A stretch of DNA of 64,000 nucleotides from Winogradskyella litoriviva. GTDB lineage: Bacteria; Bacteroidota; Bacteroidia; Flavobacteriales; Flavobacteriaceae. The notes below the pieces were generated by a model that saw only the letters and a list, made by a program, of their open reading frames with translations, was not told where the DNA came from and did no database searches. A program made the position numbers and the translations under genes. Positions 25,839-35,438 of the stretch are shown here, piece after piece. Numbering within the stretch: the first letter of the stretch is position 1; each line of letters starts with the position of its first letter. The stretch is from contig NZ_JABRWQ010000002.1 of NCBI RefSeq assembly GCF_013249065.1, positions 62,001 to 126,000 on the forward strand, given 5' to 3'.

Positions 25839-26423
25839 TCAATTTGTTAAAATAATATTATTTTGTTCAATTACCTTACGCATATTAATGAGTGCATAAC
25901 GCATTCTGCCCAACGCTGTATTGATACTTACACCCGTTCTTTCCGATATTTCCTTAAAACTCATATCTTGATACATACGCATCAATAACACTTGTTTTTG
26001 GTCTTCTGGCAGTTCTTCAATTACACGACGAACATCAGACTCTACTTGGTTTTTTATAATTGTTTTCTCAGCATTTAAGCTAGAATCACTTAACACAGAA
26101 AAAATACTAAACTCACCCGTATTATCAAATTTTGGCATACGCTTGTTTTTTCTAAAATGGTCTATTACCAAATTATGAGCAATTCGCATAACCCAAGGTA
26201 AAAATTTACCTTCTTCATTATACTTACCACGTTTTAAAGTTCTAATAACTTTAATAAAAGTATCCTGAAATACATCTTCAGTGATATCTCTATCATAAAC
26301 TTTAGAATAAATAAAACTGTAAATTTTCTGCTTATGCCTTTCTATTAATATTGAAAGTGCATTTTCATTGCCGTTAATATAATCGCTAACCAAAGCTGCG
26401 TCTTGGATAAGTTCTTTGTTCAT
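25839..26423 (-). CDS. RNA polymerase sigma factor, sigma-70 family (ECF type)
   Basis: 194 residues with only regions sigma-2 (about 20-90, including YSKVYDRDITEDVFQDTFIKV for core binding and the -10 recognition helix) and sigma-4 (about 130-185, with LPEDQKQVLLMRMYQDMSFKEISERTG as the helix-turn-helix). This is the ECF architecture. No anti-sigma factor with a membrane helix is encoded next to it, unlike most ECF groups in Bacteroidota; instead a 47-residue microprotein follows. The gene is divergent from uvrA and has a full -33/-7 promoter of its own. Regulon unknown. Confidence 0.9.
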   Translation of the reverse strand: MNKELIQDAALVSDYINGNENALSILIERHKQKIYSFIYSKVYDRDITEDVFQDTFIKVIRTLKRGKYNEEGKFLPWVMRIAHNLVIDHFRKNKRMPKFDNTGEFSIFSVLSDSSLNAEKTIIKNQVESDVRRVIEELPEDQKQVLLMRMYQDMSFKEISERTGVSINTALGRMRYALINMRKVIEQNNIILTN

Positions 26424-26531
26424 AATTATTACTTTAAAGCTTAGAAGTTGCCTACTAAGTTTGGGGTTAAAAAGCTGTTTTTTAAAGTAATATTATATTA
26501 TACGCAGTTGTATTTATTTTTGAATAGATTT

Positions 26532-26564
26532 CAAATATAACAACAATCATTCCGAAAAAACAAA
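26532..26564 (-). promoter_or_regulatory. Promoter of the ECF sigma-factor operon
   Basis: On the minus strand: TTTG (26561-26564), a 21-base spacer and TATATTTG (26532-26539). Both boxes match the Bacteroidota housekeeping consensus. The leader to ATG 26423 is about 100 bases. Confidence 0.55.
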
Positions 26565-26606
26565 AAAAAAGTATAAAATTTAACATTTTGTCGGATAAAG
26601 TGTCCC

Positions 26607-26637
26607 TTTAATAGATGAAATAGTTATAGTATCTTTG
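26607..26637 (+). promoter_or_regulatory. Promoter of uvrA
   Basis: TTTA (26607-26610), a 19-base spacer and TATCTTTG (26630-26637); only one base deviates from the consensus. The uvrA ATG follows 25 bases later. No LexA-like palindrome is visible around it. Confidence 0.6.
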
Positions 26638-26662
26638 CAAAATTAGATACCAAAAATCACCT

Positions 26663-29452
26663 ATGAATACTACTGTTTTAGACGTAAGCCCAAAGGAAAA
26701 CATCATCATTAAAGGCGCAAAATTGCATAACCTAAAAAATATTGATGTGGTTATCCCAAGAAATAAATTGGTAGTTATTACTGGTTTATCTGGTTCTGGA
26801 AAGTCTAGTTTAGCTTTCGATACACTTTATGCTGAAGGTCAAAGACGCTATGTAGAAAGCTTAAGCAGTTATGCGCGACAGTTTTTAGGAAGACTTAATA
26901 AACCTAAAGTAGATTATATTAAAGGTATTGCGCCTGCTATTGCTATTGAGCAAAAAGTAAACTCTACAAATCCACGTTCTACAGTAGGTACTACAACAGA
27001 AATCTATGATTATTTAAAGTTATTATTTGCAAGAATTGGTAAAACCTACTCTCCTATTTCTGGAGAAGAAGTAAAAAAACATACCGTTTCTGACGTCATT
27101 AACTTTATTTCAAAATTTAAAGAAGGTTCAAAATTATTACTCTTGGCACCGATTATTTTGGAAGAAGGACGAACCCTAGAAAACAAACTTCAAACCCTAC
27201 AACAACAAGGTTATGCTCGTATTAAAGTAAAAGACGATGTTGTTAGAATAGATGAAGCGTTAAAACTGAACATAAAATCCGATAAAAACTTATTTTTAGT
27301 TGTAGATAGAATTGTTTTTAAAAATGATGAAGATTTCCTTAACCGCTTAGCAGATGCCGTTGGAACTGCTTTTTTTGAAGGCGTTGGCACTTGTATTATA
27401 GAATCACTTTCAGACAAAAAACAAAGCATTTTTAATAATAAGTTTGAATTAGATGGCATGTCTTTTTTAGAGCCGAATGCCCATTTATTCAGTTTTAATA
27501 ACCCTTATGGTGCTTGCCCAAAATGCGAAGGTTATGGCGATGTCATAGGCATTGATGATGATTTAGTAATACCTAATACTGCATTATCAGTATATGAAAA
27601 CGCTATTTTTCCATGGAGAGGTGAAAGCATGAGTTGGTATAAGGATCAATTAGTAAATAACTCTCATCATTTCAATTTTCCTATTCACAAACCATATTTT
27701 CAATTAACAGATGAACAAAAAGCATTGATATGGAAAGGAAATAAATACTTTGAAGGATTAGATGCTTTTTTTGAAGAGCTAGAATCTAAAGCTTATAAAA
27801 TTCAAAATAGAGTAATGCTATCGCGTTATCGTGGTAAAACTAAATGTAGTTTTTGTAAAGGAAAACGATTAAGAGAAGAAGCCAATTATGTAAAAATTAA
27901 TGAATCAACTATTACAAATCTTGTTGATCTACCTATAGATGAATTAACCCTATTTTTTAAAAATCTAAAGTTAAGCGAAAGTGATACACAAATAGCAAAA
28001 CGCCTGTTAACCGAAATTAACACTCGACTAGAGTTTTTATCTAACGTTGGGTTGAGCTATTTAACGCTTAATCGAAAATCTAATACGCTCTCTGGTGGAG
28101 AAAGTCAACGTATAAACTTAGCAACCTCTTTAGGCAGCAGCTTAGTTGGTTCTATGTATATTTTAGATGAACCTAGTATTGGTTTACATCCAAAAGATAC
28201 CGAACGTTTAATCGAGGTATTAAAATCGCTACGAGATTTAGGTAACACAGTTATTGTGGTTGAGCATGATGAAGATATAATGAAAGCAGCTGATTCTATT
28301 ATTGATATAGGACCAGAAGCAGGAACCTTTGGTGGTGAGATCGTTGCAGTTGGTGATTTTAAAGCCATCTTAAAATCTGAAAGTTTAACAGCTAAGTATC
28401 TCAACGGTCAATTAGAAATTGAAGTTCCTAAAAAACGAAGAACTTCAAAGTATAGTGTGGAAGTTGTTGGCGCTCGCGAAAATAATCTACAAAATATAGA
28501 CGTAACTTTTCCTCTAGAAATGCTTACAGTTATTACAGGAGTTTCTGGTAGTGGAAAAAGTACATTGGTGAAAAACATTTTGTTTCCTGCCATACAAAAG
28601 AAACTAACCGGTTTTAGTGATAAAATTGGTCAGGTTTCGGAAGTAAAAGGAAATTATAGTAATATTCAGCATGTAGAATTTGTTGATCAAAATCCTATTG
28701 GTCGTTCATCGCGTTCTAATCCTGTGACTTATATTAAAGCTTATGATGATATAAGAGCGCTATTTGCTTCTCAAAAATTAAGTAAAATTAGAAATTATGC
28801 TGCCAAACATTTTAGCTTTAACGTAGATGGTGGACGTTGCGAAACCTGCAAAGGTGAAGGCGAAGTAACCATTGAAATGCAGTTTATGGCAGATGTGCAT
28901 TTAACTTGTGATACTTGTGGAGGAAAACGATTTAAAAAAGAAGTATTAGAAGTTAAGTTTGAAAACAAATCTATAGACGATATCTTAAATCTAACTATTG
29001 ATGATGCCATTGATTTCTTTAAAACCTATAAGCAAACCAAGATTCAAGGTAAATTACAACCGCTTCAAGATGTTGGTTTAGGTTATGTTACTCTAGGGCA
29101 GTCTTCTTCTACCCTTTCTGGTGGTGAAGCACAACGAATTAAATTAGCTACATTTTTAGGAAAAGGAAGCAAAAGTGACAATGCACTTTTTATTTTTGAC
29201 GAACCTACAACAGGTCTTCATTTTCACGATATTAAAAAATTATTAAAGTCGTTTCAGGCTTTAATTGCTAAAGGTCATTCTATTGTAGTAATTGAGCACA
29301 ATATCGATTTAATAAAATGTGCCGATTATATTATTGATTTAGGACCAGAAGGCGGTAAACATGGAGGAAAACTCGTTGCCTTTGGTACTCCTGAAGAAAT
29401 CGTAAATAATAAAAATTCGGTAACAGGTAAATATCTTCAAGAAAAATTATAG
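26663..29452 (+). CDS. uvrA: Excinuclease ABC subunit A
   Basis: 929 residues, full length for UvrA. Two ABC ATPase modules are evident: Walker A GLSGSGKSS (about 43-51) and GVSGSGKST (about 635-643), signature motifs LSGGE twice, and Walker B with ILDEPSIGLH and IFDEPTTGLH. Zinc-binding CxxC pairs occur in CPKCEGYG, CSFCKGKR, CETCKGEG and CDTCGGKR. UvrA dimers with UvrB scan DNA and load the UvrBC nuclease at bulky lesions. It is divergent from the sigma-factor gene, and a small membrane-protein gene starts one base after its stop. Confidence 0.97.
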   Translation: MNTTVLDVSPKENIIIKGAKLHNLKNIDVVIPRNKLVVITGLSGSGKSSLAFDTLYAEGQRRYVESLSSYARQFLGRLNKPKVDYIKGIAPAIAIEQKVNSTNPRSTVGTTTEIYDYLKLLFARIGKTYSPISGEEVKKHTVSDVINFISKFKEGSKLLLLAPIILEEGRTLENKLQTLQQQGYARIKVKDDVVRIDEALKLNIKSDKNLFLVVDRIVFKNDEDFLNRLADAVGTAFFEGVGTCIIESLSDKKQSIFNNKFELDGMSFLEPNAHLFSFNNPYGACPKCEGYGDVIGIDDDLVIPNTALSVYENAIFPWRGESMSWYKDQLVNNSHHFNFPIHKPYFQLTDEQKALIWKGNKYFEGLDAFFEELESKAYKIQNRVMLSRYRGKTKCSFCKGKRLREEANYVKINESTITNLVDLPIDELTLFFKNLKLSESDTQIAKRLLTEINTRLEFLSNVGLSYLTLNRKSNTLSGGESQRINLATSLGSSLVGSMYILDEPSIGLHPKDTERLIEVLKSLRDLGNTVIVVEHDEDIMKAADSIIDIGPEAGTFGGEIVAVGDFKAILKSESLTAKYLNGQLEIEVPKKRRTSKYSVEVVGARENNLQNIDVTFPLEMLTVITGVSGSGKSTLVKNILFPAIQKKLTGFSDKIGQVSEVKGNYSNIQHVEFVDQNPIGRSSRSNPVTYIKAYDDIRALFASQKLSKIRNYAAKHFSFNVDGGRCETCKGEGEVTIEMQFMADVHLTCDTCGGKRFKKEVLEVKFENKSIDDILNLTIDDAIDFFKTYKQTKIQGKLQPLQDVGLGYVTLGQSSSTLSGGEAQRIKLATFLGKGSKSDNALFIFDEPTTGLHFHDIKKLLKSFQALIAKGHSIVVIEHNIDLIKCADYIIDLGPEGGKHGGKLVAFGTPEEIVNNKNSVTGKYLQEKL

Positions 29453-29453
29453 C

Positions 29454-30077
29454 ATGAAACCTAAAGAGCTAGATTCTCTGCTAAAAGATTTACAACACAA
29501 AGTAGATACTTCGCCGTTAAAAGGTGGAGGTGCAAGTTTTAAAACCAATGTACTTATTGAAGAATCGAGTTCAAAATTATATTACAAACCTTCAATTGGT
29601 GTTGGTTTTTTTAGTTTCATATTTTTAGCTGCAGGTTTAGGTATATTGTTTTTAGCTATTAATCCTCTATTTAAAAACAACTTTAATTTTGCTGAAGTGG
29701 AATGGTTTTTACTATTATTTGGGTTAGTTTTTGCTTCTGCTGGAGGGTTTATGTTTTATTTCTTTTACATGCCTAGAGTTTTTGACAAACAATTAGGTGT
29801 ATATTATAAAGCATACAAACCCAACATTCATAGAATAAAAAAAGACGCATCAAATAAATATATTCCTTTAATATCAATTGTTGCTATCCAGATTATTGGT
29901 GAACATATAAAAAGCAATAAAGGTTCTTACAAAAGTTTTGAACTCAATTTGATACTTCAAAATGGATCTAGAAAAAATGTTATAGATCATGGCAATTTAA
30001 AATCTATAATAATTGATGCGGAAATTTTAAGTGATTTTTTAAATGTTCCTATTTGGCATGCTGGCTCAATTAATTAA
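29454..30077 (+). CDS. Membrane protein of unknown function, co-transcribed with uvrA
   Basis: 207 residues. A soluble N-terminal part of about 45 residues precedes two membrane helices (about 50-70 and 79-104) and a C-terminal cytosolic beta-rich domain (about 110-207, with ELNLILQNGSRKNVIDHG). No family recognised with confidence; the layout resembles small PH-like two-helix membrane proteins. It starts one base after the uvrA stop, so it is on the same transcript, and its last four bases overlap the end of the convergent DUF3667 gene. Confidence 0.7.
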   Translation: MKPKELDSLLKDLQHKVDTSPLKGGGASFKTNVLIEESSSKLYYKPSIGVGFFSFIFLAAGLGILFLAINPLFKNNFNFAEVEWFLLLFGLVFASAGGFMFYFFYMPRVFDKQLGVYYKAYKPNIHRIKKDASNKYIPLISIVAIQIIGEHIKSNKGSYKSFELNLILQNGSRKNVIDHGNLKSIIIDAEILSDFLNVPIWHAGSIN

Positions 30078-31135
30078 TAGAACATAAAGGCATAAAATAA
30101 TATTATTAATGCCGTTGTTGGTATAACAATTGCCATAAATGTAAATGTAATAATACTGCATTTAAACCAACTTAAAATCCAACTTTGACCATAAAATCGT
30201 TTTAAAGCAATCATTAAATACACAAAAGTGGACAAAGCTATGCAAATGTCTATCCAATTTGCAATATCCCAAAATTGATTAACACCAAAAATGATGCTAA
30301 AAACTGTAAACAGAAATGAAAAGAAATAAAAACTAAATACTAAATGGTGCGCGTATCGCCCTTTTTTAAAATATAGTAATTTTATAATGAGTGCAAAAAT
30401 TGGCAATAAAAAGAAAAGTGCTATTGGTATGGTATCATAAAATGCATGTAAAATATTACCTCCATCTCTAGCTTTGTAAAATTTTAATACTTGCGCATAT
30501 AACTTTTTCATAAACCATCCATCATCCTTATCTAAGCCCATGGCTTTATAGATTTCACTATCTGGAGCATTTGTTTTAATTAAGGAGTCTATTTCAGCTT
30601 CATTAAAATCAAAAGAAATATCATTCTTTTTAGGTAATTTTTCAAGGGAAACAATTGAATCTATTTCGGCATCTGTCATTCTGGTATAAATCTGACTTTC
30701 TTCTAAAGCCTCTCTTATTTCTATTCTTTTTAATGAATCTATTTTTATTACTTCCAAAGAATCAACAATTGTAATATTTTCTTTATCTAAAGTTTTCTTA
30801 AGCTCTTCATTAATAAACTGAGTATGTTTTCTTGCAGTAAATGAAAAAATAAAAAAGAAAACCACGGAAATAAACAAATACATCTGCGCAGGATGCAGAT
30901 ATAACAAACGCTTACCCTTTATAAACTCTTTTGCTAAATAACCAGGTTTAAATAATAATGGGATGAAACTTTTTAGAAAACGTGCATCAAACGAAAAGTA
31001 GTTACTAATGGTATTATAAAATAAAACTCCTAAAGTAAGTTCATCGTTTGTTTTTTGACCACAATGCGGACAGAATTGAAATCCTTCGTCGTAAGGTTGT
31101 TCACAATTTTTACAGTTTATTTGGTTGGGTTTCAT
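30074..31135 (-). CDS. DUF3667 domain-containing membrane protein with zinc ribbon
   Basis: 353 residues from ATG 31133-31135 (MKPNQINCKNC). An earlier ATG at 31153 adds six residues before the zinc ribbon and is less likely. Residues C8, C11, C22 and C25 form a zinc ribbon directly followed by DUF3667. A helix near 75-95 is followed by a charged extracytoplasmic segment rich in Glu, Ile and Asp (about 105-190), then four more helices from about 210 to the end. The family is common in Bacteroidota and has no known activity. The final 4 bases overlap the convergent gene at 29454. Confidence 0.82.
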   Translation of the reverse strand: MKPNQINCKNCEQPYDEGFQFCPHCGQKTNDELTLGVLFYNTISNYFSFDARFLKSFIPLLFKPGYLAKEFIKGKRLLYLHPAQMYLFISVVFFFIFSFTARKHTQFINEELKKTLDKENITIVDSLEVIKIDSLKRIEIREALEESQIYTRMTDAEIDSIVSLEKLPKKNDISFDFNEAEIDSLIKTNAPDSEIYKAMGLDKDDGWFMKKLYAQVLKFYKARDGGNILHAFYDTIPIALFFLLPIFALIIKLLYFKKGRYAHHLVFSFYFFSFLFTVFSIIFGVNQFWDIANWIDICIALSTFVYLMIALKRFYGQSWILSWFKCSIITFTFMAIVIPTTALIILFYAFMFY

Positions 31136-31327
31136 ATTTGGTCGGTACTTCACTTTAAAAGTAATACTTTTTCTGCAATAGTTTTATAATTTCTAATTCG
31201 CTTGAGTTAAAAAAAATGATAACACAACACATTTACACATACACAAACAACTAACAGACAAGTTTTTAAGTATTTTGGCACGCTGTTTGTTTACTACTAA
31301 ATGAGTTTAATTTAAAACCCAATTATT

Positions 31328-32569
31328 ATGAAACGAATACTATATTTATTTGCAGCTTTAGTAGCTATAAGCACAACTGCATTCGCAACCAGCACAACAT
31401 CAGCAGAAGCAGATGCTTCAATTAATAACTATGTGAGAGGTTATGGTAAATCTTTCATATTTAATGAAGCAGGAATTGAGTTTTCAGTATTTGCAGATGG
31501 ACAATTTGATTTTTATATTCCAAATTACGGACCAGACGTTAGTGTAAACATCGATAGACCTGGATTTAGTTTAAGTTTTAACTCTGGTTACAACTACAAC
31601 CCATATGTTCAGTATGACGAGTTTGGCGCAATTATACAAATTGAAAACACACCTATATATTATGATTATTATGGACGTGTAAACCAAATAGGAAATATTT
31701 TTATTAACTATAATGGTCGTGGTAGAATTAACAGAATTGGCGGACTTAACGTTTATTATAGAAATAATGCTTTCTGGAGATATGATGGTTTTATTAACCA
31801 GTACAACAGAGTTTATGTTTATAGACCATGGCACAGATTTTATGCAACGCCACATATAAACTTCTGTATTGTACATGTTAATCCATACAGACAATATTAT
31901 GCACCTGTAAGACATATTTATTACAGACCATATACTAATAATGTTAGACATTATAATATTGTAAGACGCGATAATGGCCATGTAACTAGACGTAATAATT
32001 CTGCGAGAAACACACGTAGATATGTACAAACACCTAGAAACAAAACAGAAAGAGCTATTAGAACACGTGTAACACGCAACAACAAAACAATTGCAACTAC
32101 TAGAGCAACACGTTTAAGTGAAAACAATGTAACTAGAGGAACTCGCAACACAAATGCAACAACAAGAACAAGCACAAGACGTGTATCTGATAAAATAACA
32201 CCAACACGTTCTAATACAAGAGTTGCAACGCCTAATAGAACAAGTACAACTAGAACAACAACGAGAACTAGTACAAGAGTGAAAGCTCCAAATAGTACAA
32301 CTCGAAATAGCAACACTAGTGCAACAAGAAGTACACGTAACAATAAAGTGACCAGAAGTACAAATTCTGTGTCTAATAGAAGAACTGTAACAAGTAAACC
32401 GAGAACAACTACAACAAGATCAAGCAATAATGTAAGGTCTCAAAGTAAAAGACAAGGAAGTTCAGTTCAGAATAAAAGAACATCATCGTCTTCTAAGGCA
32501 AGATCTAATACTAGTAAAACAAGCAAACAAAGTTCTACAAGATCTAGCTCAAGACGAACAAGAGGATAA
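31328..32569 (+). CDS. Secreted, extremely Arg/Thr/Ser-rich basic protein
   Basis: 413 residues. The signal peptide is clear (core LYLFAALVAIS, cleavage near AFA at 19-21). The first half of the mature protein (about 30-210) is rich in Tyr, Asn, Gly and Phe and predicted as beta strands, including FADGQFDFYIPNYGPDVSVN. From about residue 210 to the end the protein is low-complexity, made almost only of Arg, Thr, Ser and Asn in RTSTTRTTTR-like runs, giving a very high positive charge. Such a tail could bind DNA, polyanionic polysaccharide or LPS outside the cell. I know no function. The repeat also creates long spurious open frames on the other strand. A possible -7 box (TATTTTGG) lies near 31271. 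Confidence 0.78.
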   Translation: MKRILYLFAALVAISTTAFATSTTSAEADASINNYVRGYGKSFIFNEAGIEFSVFADGQFDFYIPNYGPDVSVNIDRPGFSLSFNSGYNYNPYVQYDEFGAIIQIENTPIYYDYYGRVNQIGNIFINYNGRGRINRIGGLNVYYRNNAFWRYDGFINQYNRVYVYRPWHRFYATPHINFCIVHVNPYRQYYAPVRHIYYRPYTNNVRHYNIVRRDNGHVTRRNNSARNTRRYVQTPRNKTERAIRTRVTRNNKTIATTRATRLSENNVTRGTRNTNATTRTSTRRVSDKITPTRSNTRVATPNRTSTTRTTTRTSTRVKAPNSTTRNSNTSATRSTRNNKVTRSTNSVSNRRTVTSKPRTTTTRSSNNVRSQSKRQGSSVQNKRTSSSSKARSNTSKTSKQSSTRSSSRRTRG

Positions 32570-32593
32570 AAAGATTTTTTTTGGTTGGTTAGG

Positions 32594-32635
32594 ATGTCCC
32601 GTATGTTGTATGCTTTATAGCACCTTACGGGACAT
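32594..32635. terminator. Long hairpin terminator between convergent genes
   Basis: Outer 10-bp stem ATGTCCCGTA (32594-32603) with 32626-32635, and an inner TGCT/AGCA stem (32611-32614 with 32619-32622). T-rich sequence follows on the plus side. It ends the basic-protein gene and can also face the flippase gene. Confidence 0.65.
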
Positions 32636-32642
32636 TCTTTAT

Positions 32643-34103
32643 TTACTTTATTCTTAAATACTTATTTATTTGATTAGAAATATCTTCAGAAACATTTAAT
32701 TTGTAAATTAAAATCAAATAAACAATTCCAATTAATATCGATTTTAAAATAATATTAATTAGAGGAAGAAATGGAAATTCCCAGAAGTAGAAACCTACTG
32801 ATAATAAACCTAATGTTAATACAATTTTAGCTGAACCAGACGTAAAAGGTAACATATTAAACTTTCGTTTTACAAAAATAATTTTAATAGTGTTATAAAT
32901 AAAAACAGCCAAAAAAGTAGCAAAAGCAGAACCTTCAATTCCAAAAACAGGAATAAAAACAGCATTTAAAATAACTGCCATTATTGCCAGTAAAATACCA
33001 AAGAACAAAACCATTTTGTAATAATCACTATTAAATAAAATAGCATTATTGTTTCCTAGACTATTATCATAAAGTTTAGCAACACTTACAATTAAAACAA
33101 CAAAAAGTCCACCTGTAAATTTGGCTGGTAGAATTTCATAAAGTTGATTGATATTTAAAATAATCAATAAAAAAATAAATCCACTAATAACTAACAAAGT
33201 CATGGAACTACGTTTATATAAATCTTCTAAAGAATCATAGTCCTTTTCATTAAGATATTTAGCCGTTAGTGGTAACATTATTTGGTGCATTGCACGCTGA
33301 GGAACTGCAATTACTGTTGCTATAAAAATAGCAACGCTATAATAGGCTACTTGTTCAATATCTGGCAACATTAAGCCTATCATAAATTTATCTATATCTA
33401 ATATTAATGTGGCAATAGATCCTGCAATTATCATTAATGCCGCATATTTTAGAATAGAAAATTGATGTTCTAATTTCCGGAAGATTAACTTAGGGAATCT
33501 TACAGAAAAAGCATAAAATTTCATAATTACCATTCGTAAAACATAAACACCAACGAGAGCTGTTATAAATTGATTAACCGTTAACCATTTAAAATAAACA
33601 GCAAATAGCAAAGCCATTATACAAACTCTATGAAAAATCTCCTTCATTAGATTACCAAACACGGTTTGCAGTTGCACTTTTGTCCACGCAAAAAATATTT
33701 CGAAATAGGCCATTGAAACTGCTAAAATGAAAATATGCCAAATGTAATGCTCAACGATTTGATTCTCGTTTGAAAGCCAATCCACTACACTATCATACGC
33801 TAAATAGCCAATAAATGTAGCCGGAATTATAAACAACAAAGGCAAGAATAGCATTAGTGTTAAAAAACTATTGATACTATTTTTAGATTTAAACGTAGAA
33901 TAGAATTTTACAATAGCATTATGTACACCAAAAGCCATAAATGGCATCATAATATTTGCCGCTGATAATAAAAAAGCGACTAAACCATAATACTTGTCCG
34001 TTAAAAAATTTGTGTATAGAAAAAGTGTATTTATTGCTCCAATACCAAAACCCAAGTATGTGGTTATTGTATTTTTGAAAGATTGATTTAAAACGATTCC
34101 CAT
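32643..34103 (-). CDS. Oligosaccharide flippase (Wzx-like, MATE/MOP superfamily)
   Basis: 486 residues from ATG 34101-34103 (MGIVLNQSFKNT), which starts the first helix as in the family; the upstream ATG at 34133 adds ten hydrophobic residues and is less likely. About fourteen hydrophobic helices span the protein, the pattern of polysaccharide exporters in the MOP superfamily. Such proteins flip undecaprenyl-linked oligosaccharides to the periplasmic face. Glycosyltransferase and YfhO-type genes lie directly upstream in the same direction (46-base and 2-base gaps), consistent with one surface-glycan operon. The glycan is unknown. Confidence 0.85.
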   Translation of the reverse strand: MGIVLNQSFKNTITTYLGFGIGAINTLFLYTNFLTDKYYGLVAFLLSAANIMMPFMAFGVHNAIVKFYSTFKSKNSINSFLTLMLFLPLLFIIPATFIGYLAYDSVVDWLSNENQIVEHYIWHIFILAVSMAYFEIFFAWTKVQLQTVFGNLMKEIFHRVCIMALLFAVYFKWLTVNQFITALVGVYVLRMVIMKFYAFSVRFPKLIFRKLEHQFSILKYAALMIIAGSIATLILDIDKFMIGLMLPDIEQVAYYSVAIFIATVIAVPQRAMHQIMLPLTAKYLNEKDYDSLEDLYKRSSMTLLVISGFIFLLIILNINQLYEILPAKFTGGLFVVLIVSVAKLYDNSLGNNNAILFNSDYYKMVLFFGILLAIMAVILNAVFIPVFGIEGSAFATFLAVFIYNTIKIIFVKRKFNMLPFTSGSAKIVLTLGLLSVGFYFWEFPFLPLINIILKSILIGIVYLILIYKLNVSEDISNQINKYLRIK

Positions 34104-34149
34104 ATTGAAGCAAAATACAACTATTAAATTCAAAATTGAATTTAATAAA

Positions 34150-35436
34150 TCAGCAATCTTTTATAATTTCACTTAGTTTTTTTGTCAATGCCCTTCTACT
34201 GTAAGGCTGTAATCCAATAGCATTTACTTTTAAACTGTTATTTTGAAACGCTTCAAAATAGTTAAGAATTTGTAGTTTTAATTCAACCTTTTGTTGATAA
34301 TTAAAATACGTTCCTGTGTTTGTAGATTTTATGATTTGCTCAACATCCGCATCTCTTGGACCTATGGCCAGAATTGGTGTTTCAGAAATTAAATATTCAA
34401 ACACTTTACCAGGAATAATTGCTTTGGTATCTTCTGAATTAATTTCTATGAGTAATAATAATTGTGATTTCATTTGAAACTTAATAGCGATATCATGGCT
34501 CACATATCCTACAACATTTAAGTTCTTTTCCAATCCGTTTTGATGAATAGATTCTATAACATCATCGCTTACCACACCTATTAATTGCAATTTAAATGCT
34601 TTAGAAAAAGCATCATTTTCTTTTATCAATTCAGACAATACTTCCCATAAAACCATTGGGTTTCGTTCAGATAATAAAGATCCTATATGAGATAAAGTAA
34701 ACTTCTCGTCCTTCTCTTTTATACTAACGTTATGAGAATCATATCCATTAGTAACAACCTTTATCGGTTGGTTAGTTTTAGATTTAAATTCATTTTTAGT
34801 ATGATGGCTAGTAACTATAATTTGGTCTGCGCTAGTTAAAACTTTTAGTTCTAAATCTATATGCTTTGCTTTAGAAGATTCTGTTAGTTTTAAATCTTTA
34901 TGATAACCAATAGTGGTCCAAGGGTCTCTAAAATCGGCCAGCCATTTTATATCCAATTTAGCGCGCAATTGTAATCCTATTAAATGTAAACTATGAGGAG
35001 GACCAGTTGTAATAATAGTTTCGATTTGATGTTCTTTTATATAATCTGAAAGAAATTTCACAGAAGGTTTAATCCAGTTTTTTCGAGCATCAGGAATAAA
35101 AAAATTACCACGCACATAAAGCATTGCTTTTTCAATAAAAGATTGCTTTTTAGTTTTAGGAATTACGCCAGAACTAATTTTTTTAGAACTCCCTTTTGAA
35201 AAAATACTAGCTAAACCATAAGGTTCATTGATGGGTTCTTTTAAAATAGTAATGTTTTCAGGAATCTCATTTACCAAACTCTCATCTAATATTGGATAAT
35301 TTGGATTTTCAGGGCAATAAACAACAGGCTCTATTCCAAAATCAGGTAAATACTTAACAAATTTTAACCAACGTTGCACGCCTGGACCTCCTGCAGGTGG
35401 CCAATAATAGGTTATTATAAGTACTTTAGATTTCAT
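34150..35436 (-). CDS. Glycosyltransferase, GT4-like
   Basis: 428 residues. The N-terminal Rossmann half starts VLIITYYWPPAGGPGVQRWLK with the glycine loop typical of GT4 enzymes acting on nucleotide sugars. The C-terminal half holds the nucleotide-binding region IPGKVFEYLISETPILAIGP with the E-x7-E-type arrangement. The acceptor and sugar cannot be deduced. It starts two bases after the stop of the YfhO gene and precedes the flippase gene, so it probably builds the lipid-linked oligosaccharide that the flippase moves. Confidence 0.85.
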   Translation of the reverse strand: MKSKVLIITYYWPPAGGPGVQRWLKFVKYLPDFGIEPVVYCPENPNYPILDESLVNEIPENITILKEPINEPYGLASIFSKGSSKKISSGVIPKTKKQSFIEKAMLYVRGNFFIPDARKNWIKPSVKFLSDYIKEHQIETIITTGPPHSLHLIGLQLRAKLDIKWLADFRDPWTTIGYHKDLKLTESSKAKHIDLELKVLTSADQIIVTSHHTKNEFKSKTNQPIKVVTNGYDSHNVSIKEKDEKFTLSHIGSLLSERNPMVLWEVLSELIKENDAFSKAFKLQLIGVVSDDVIESIHQNGLEKNLNVVGYVSHDIAIKFQMKSQLLLLIEINSEDTKAIIPGKVFEYLISETPILAIGPRDADVEQIIKSTNTGTYFNYQQKVELKLQILNYFEAFQNNSLKVNAIGLQPYSRRALTKKLSEIIKDC

Positions 35437-35438
35437 GA

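Noticed and set aside
31571-32427. Two long open frames on the minus strand (about 152 and 158 codons) inside the basic secreted protein gene
   Set aside because: They result from the repetitive ACA/AGA/ACT codons of the plus-strand gene, encode Val/Leu/Thr-only low-complexity chains and have no leader.
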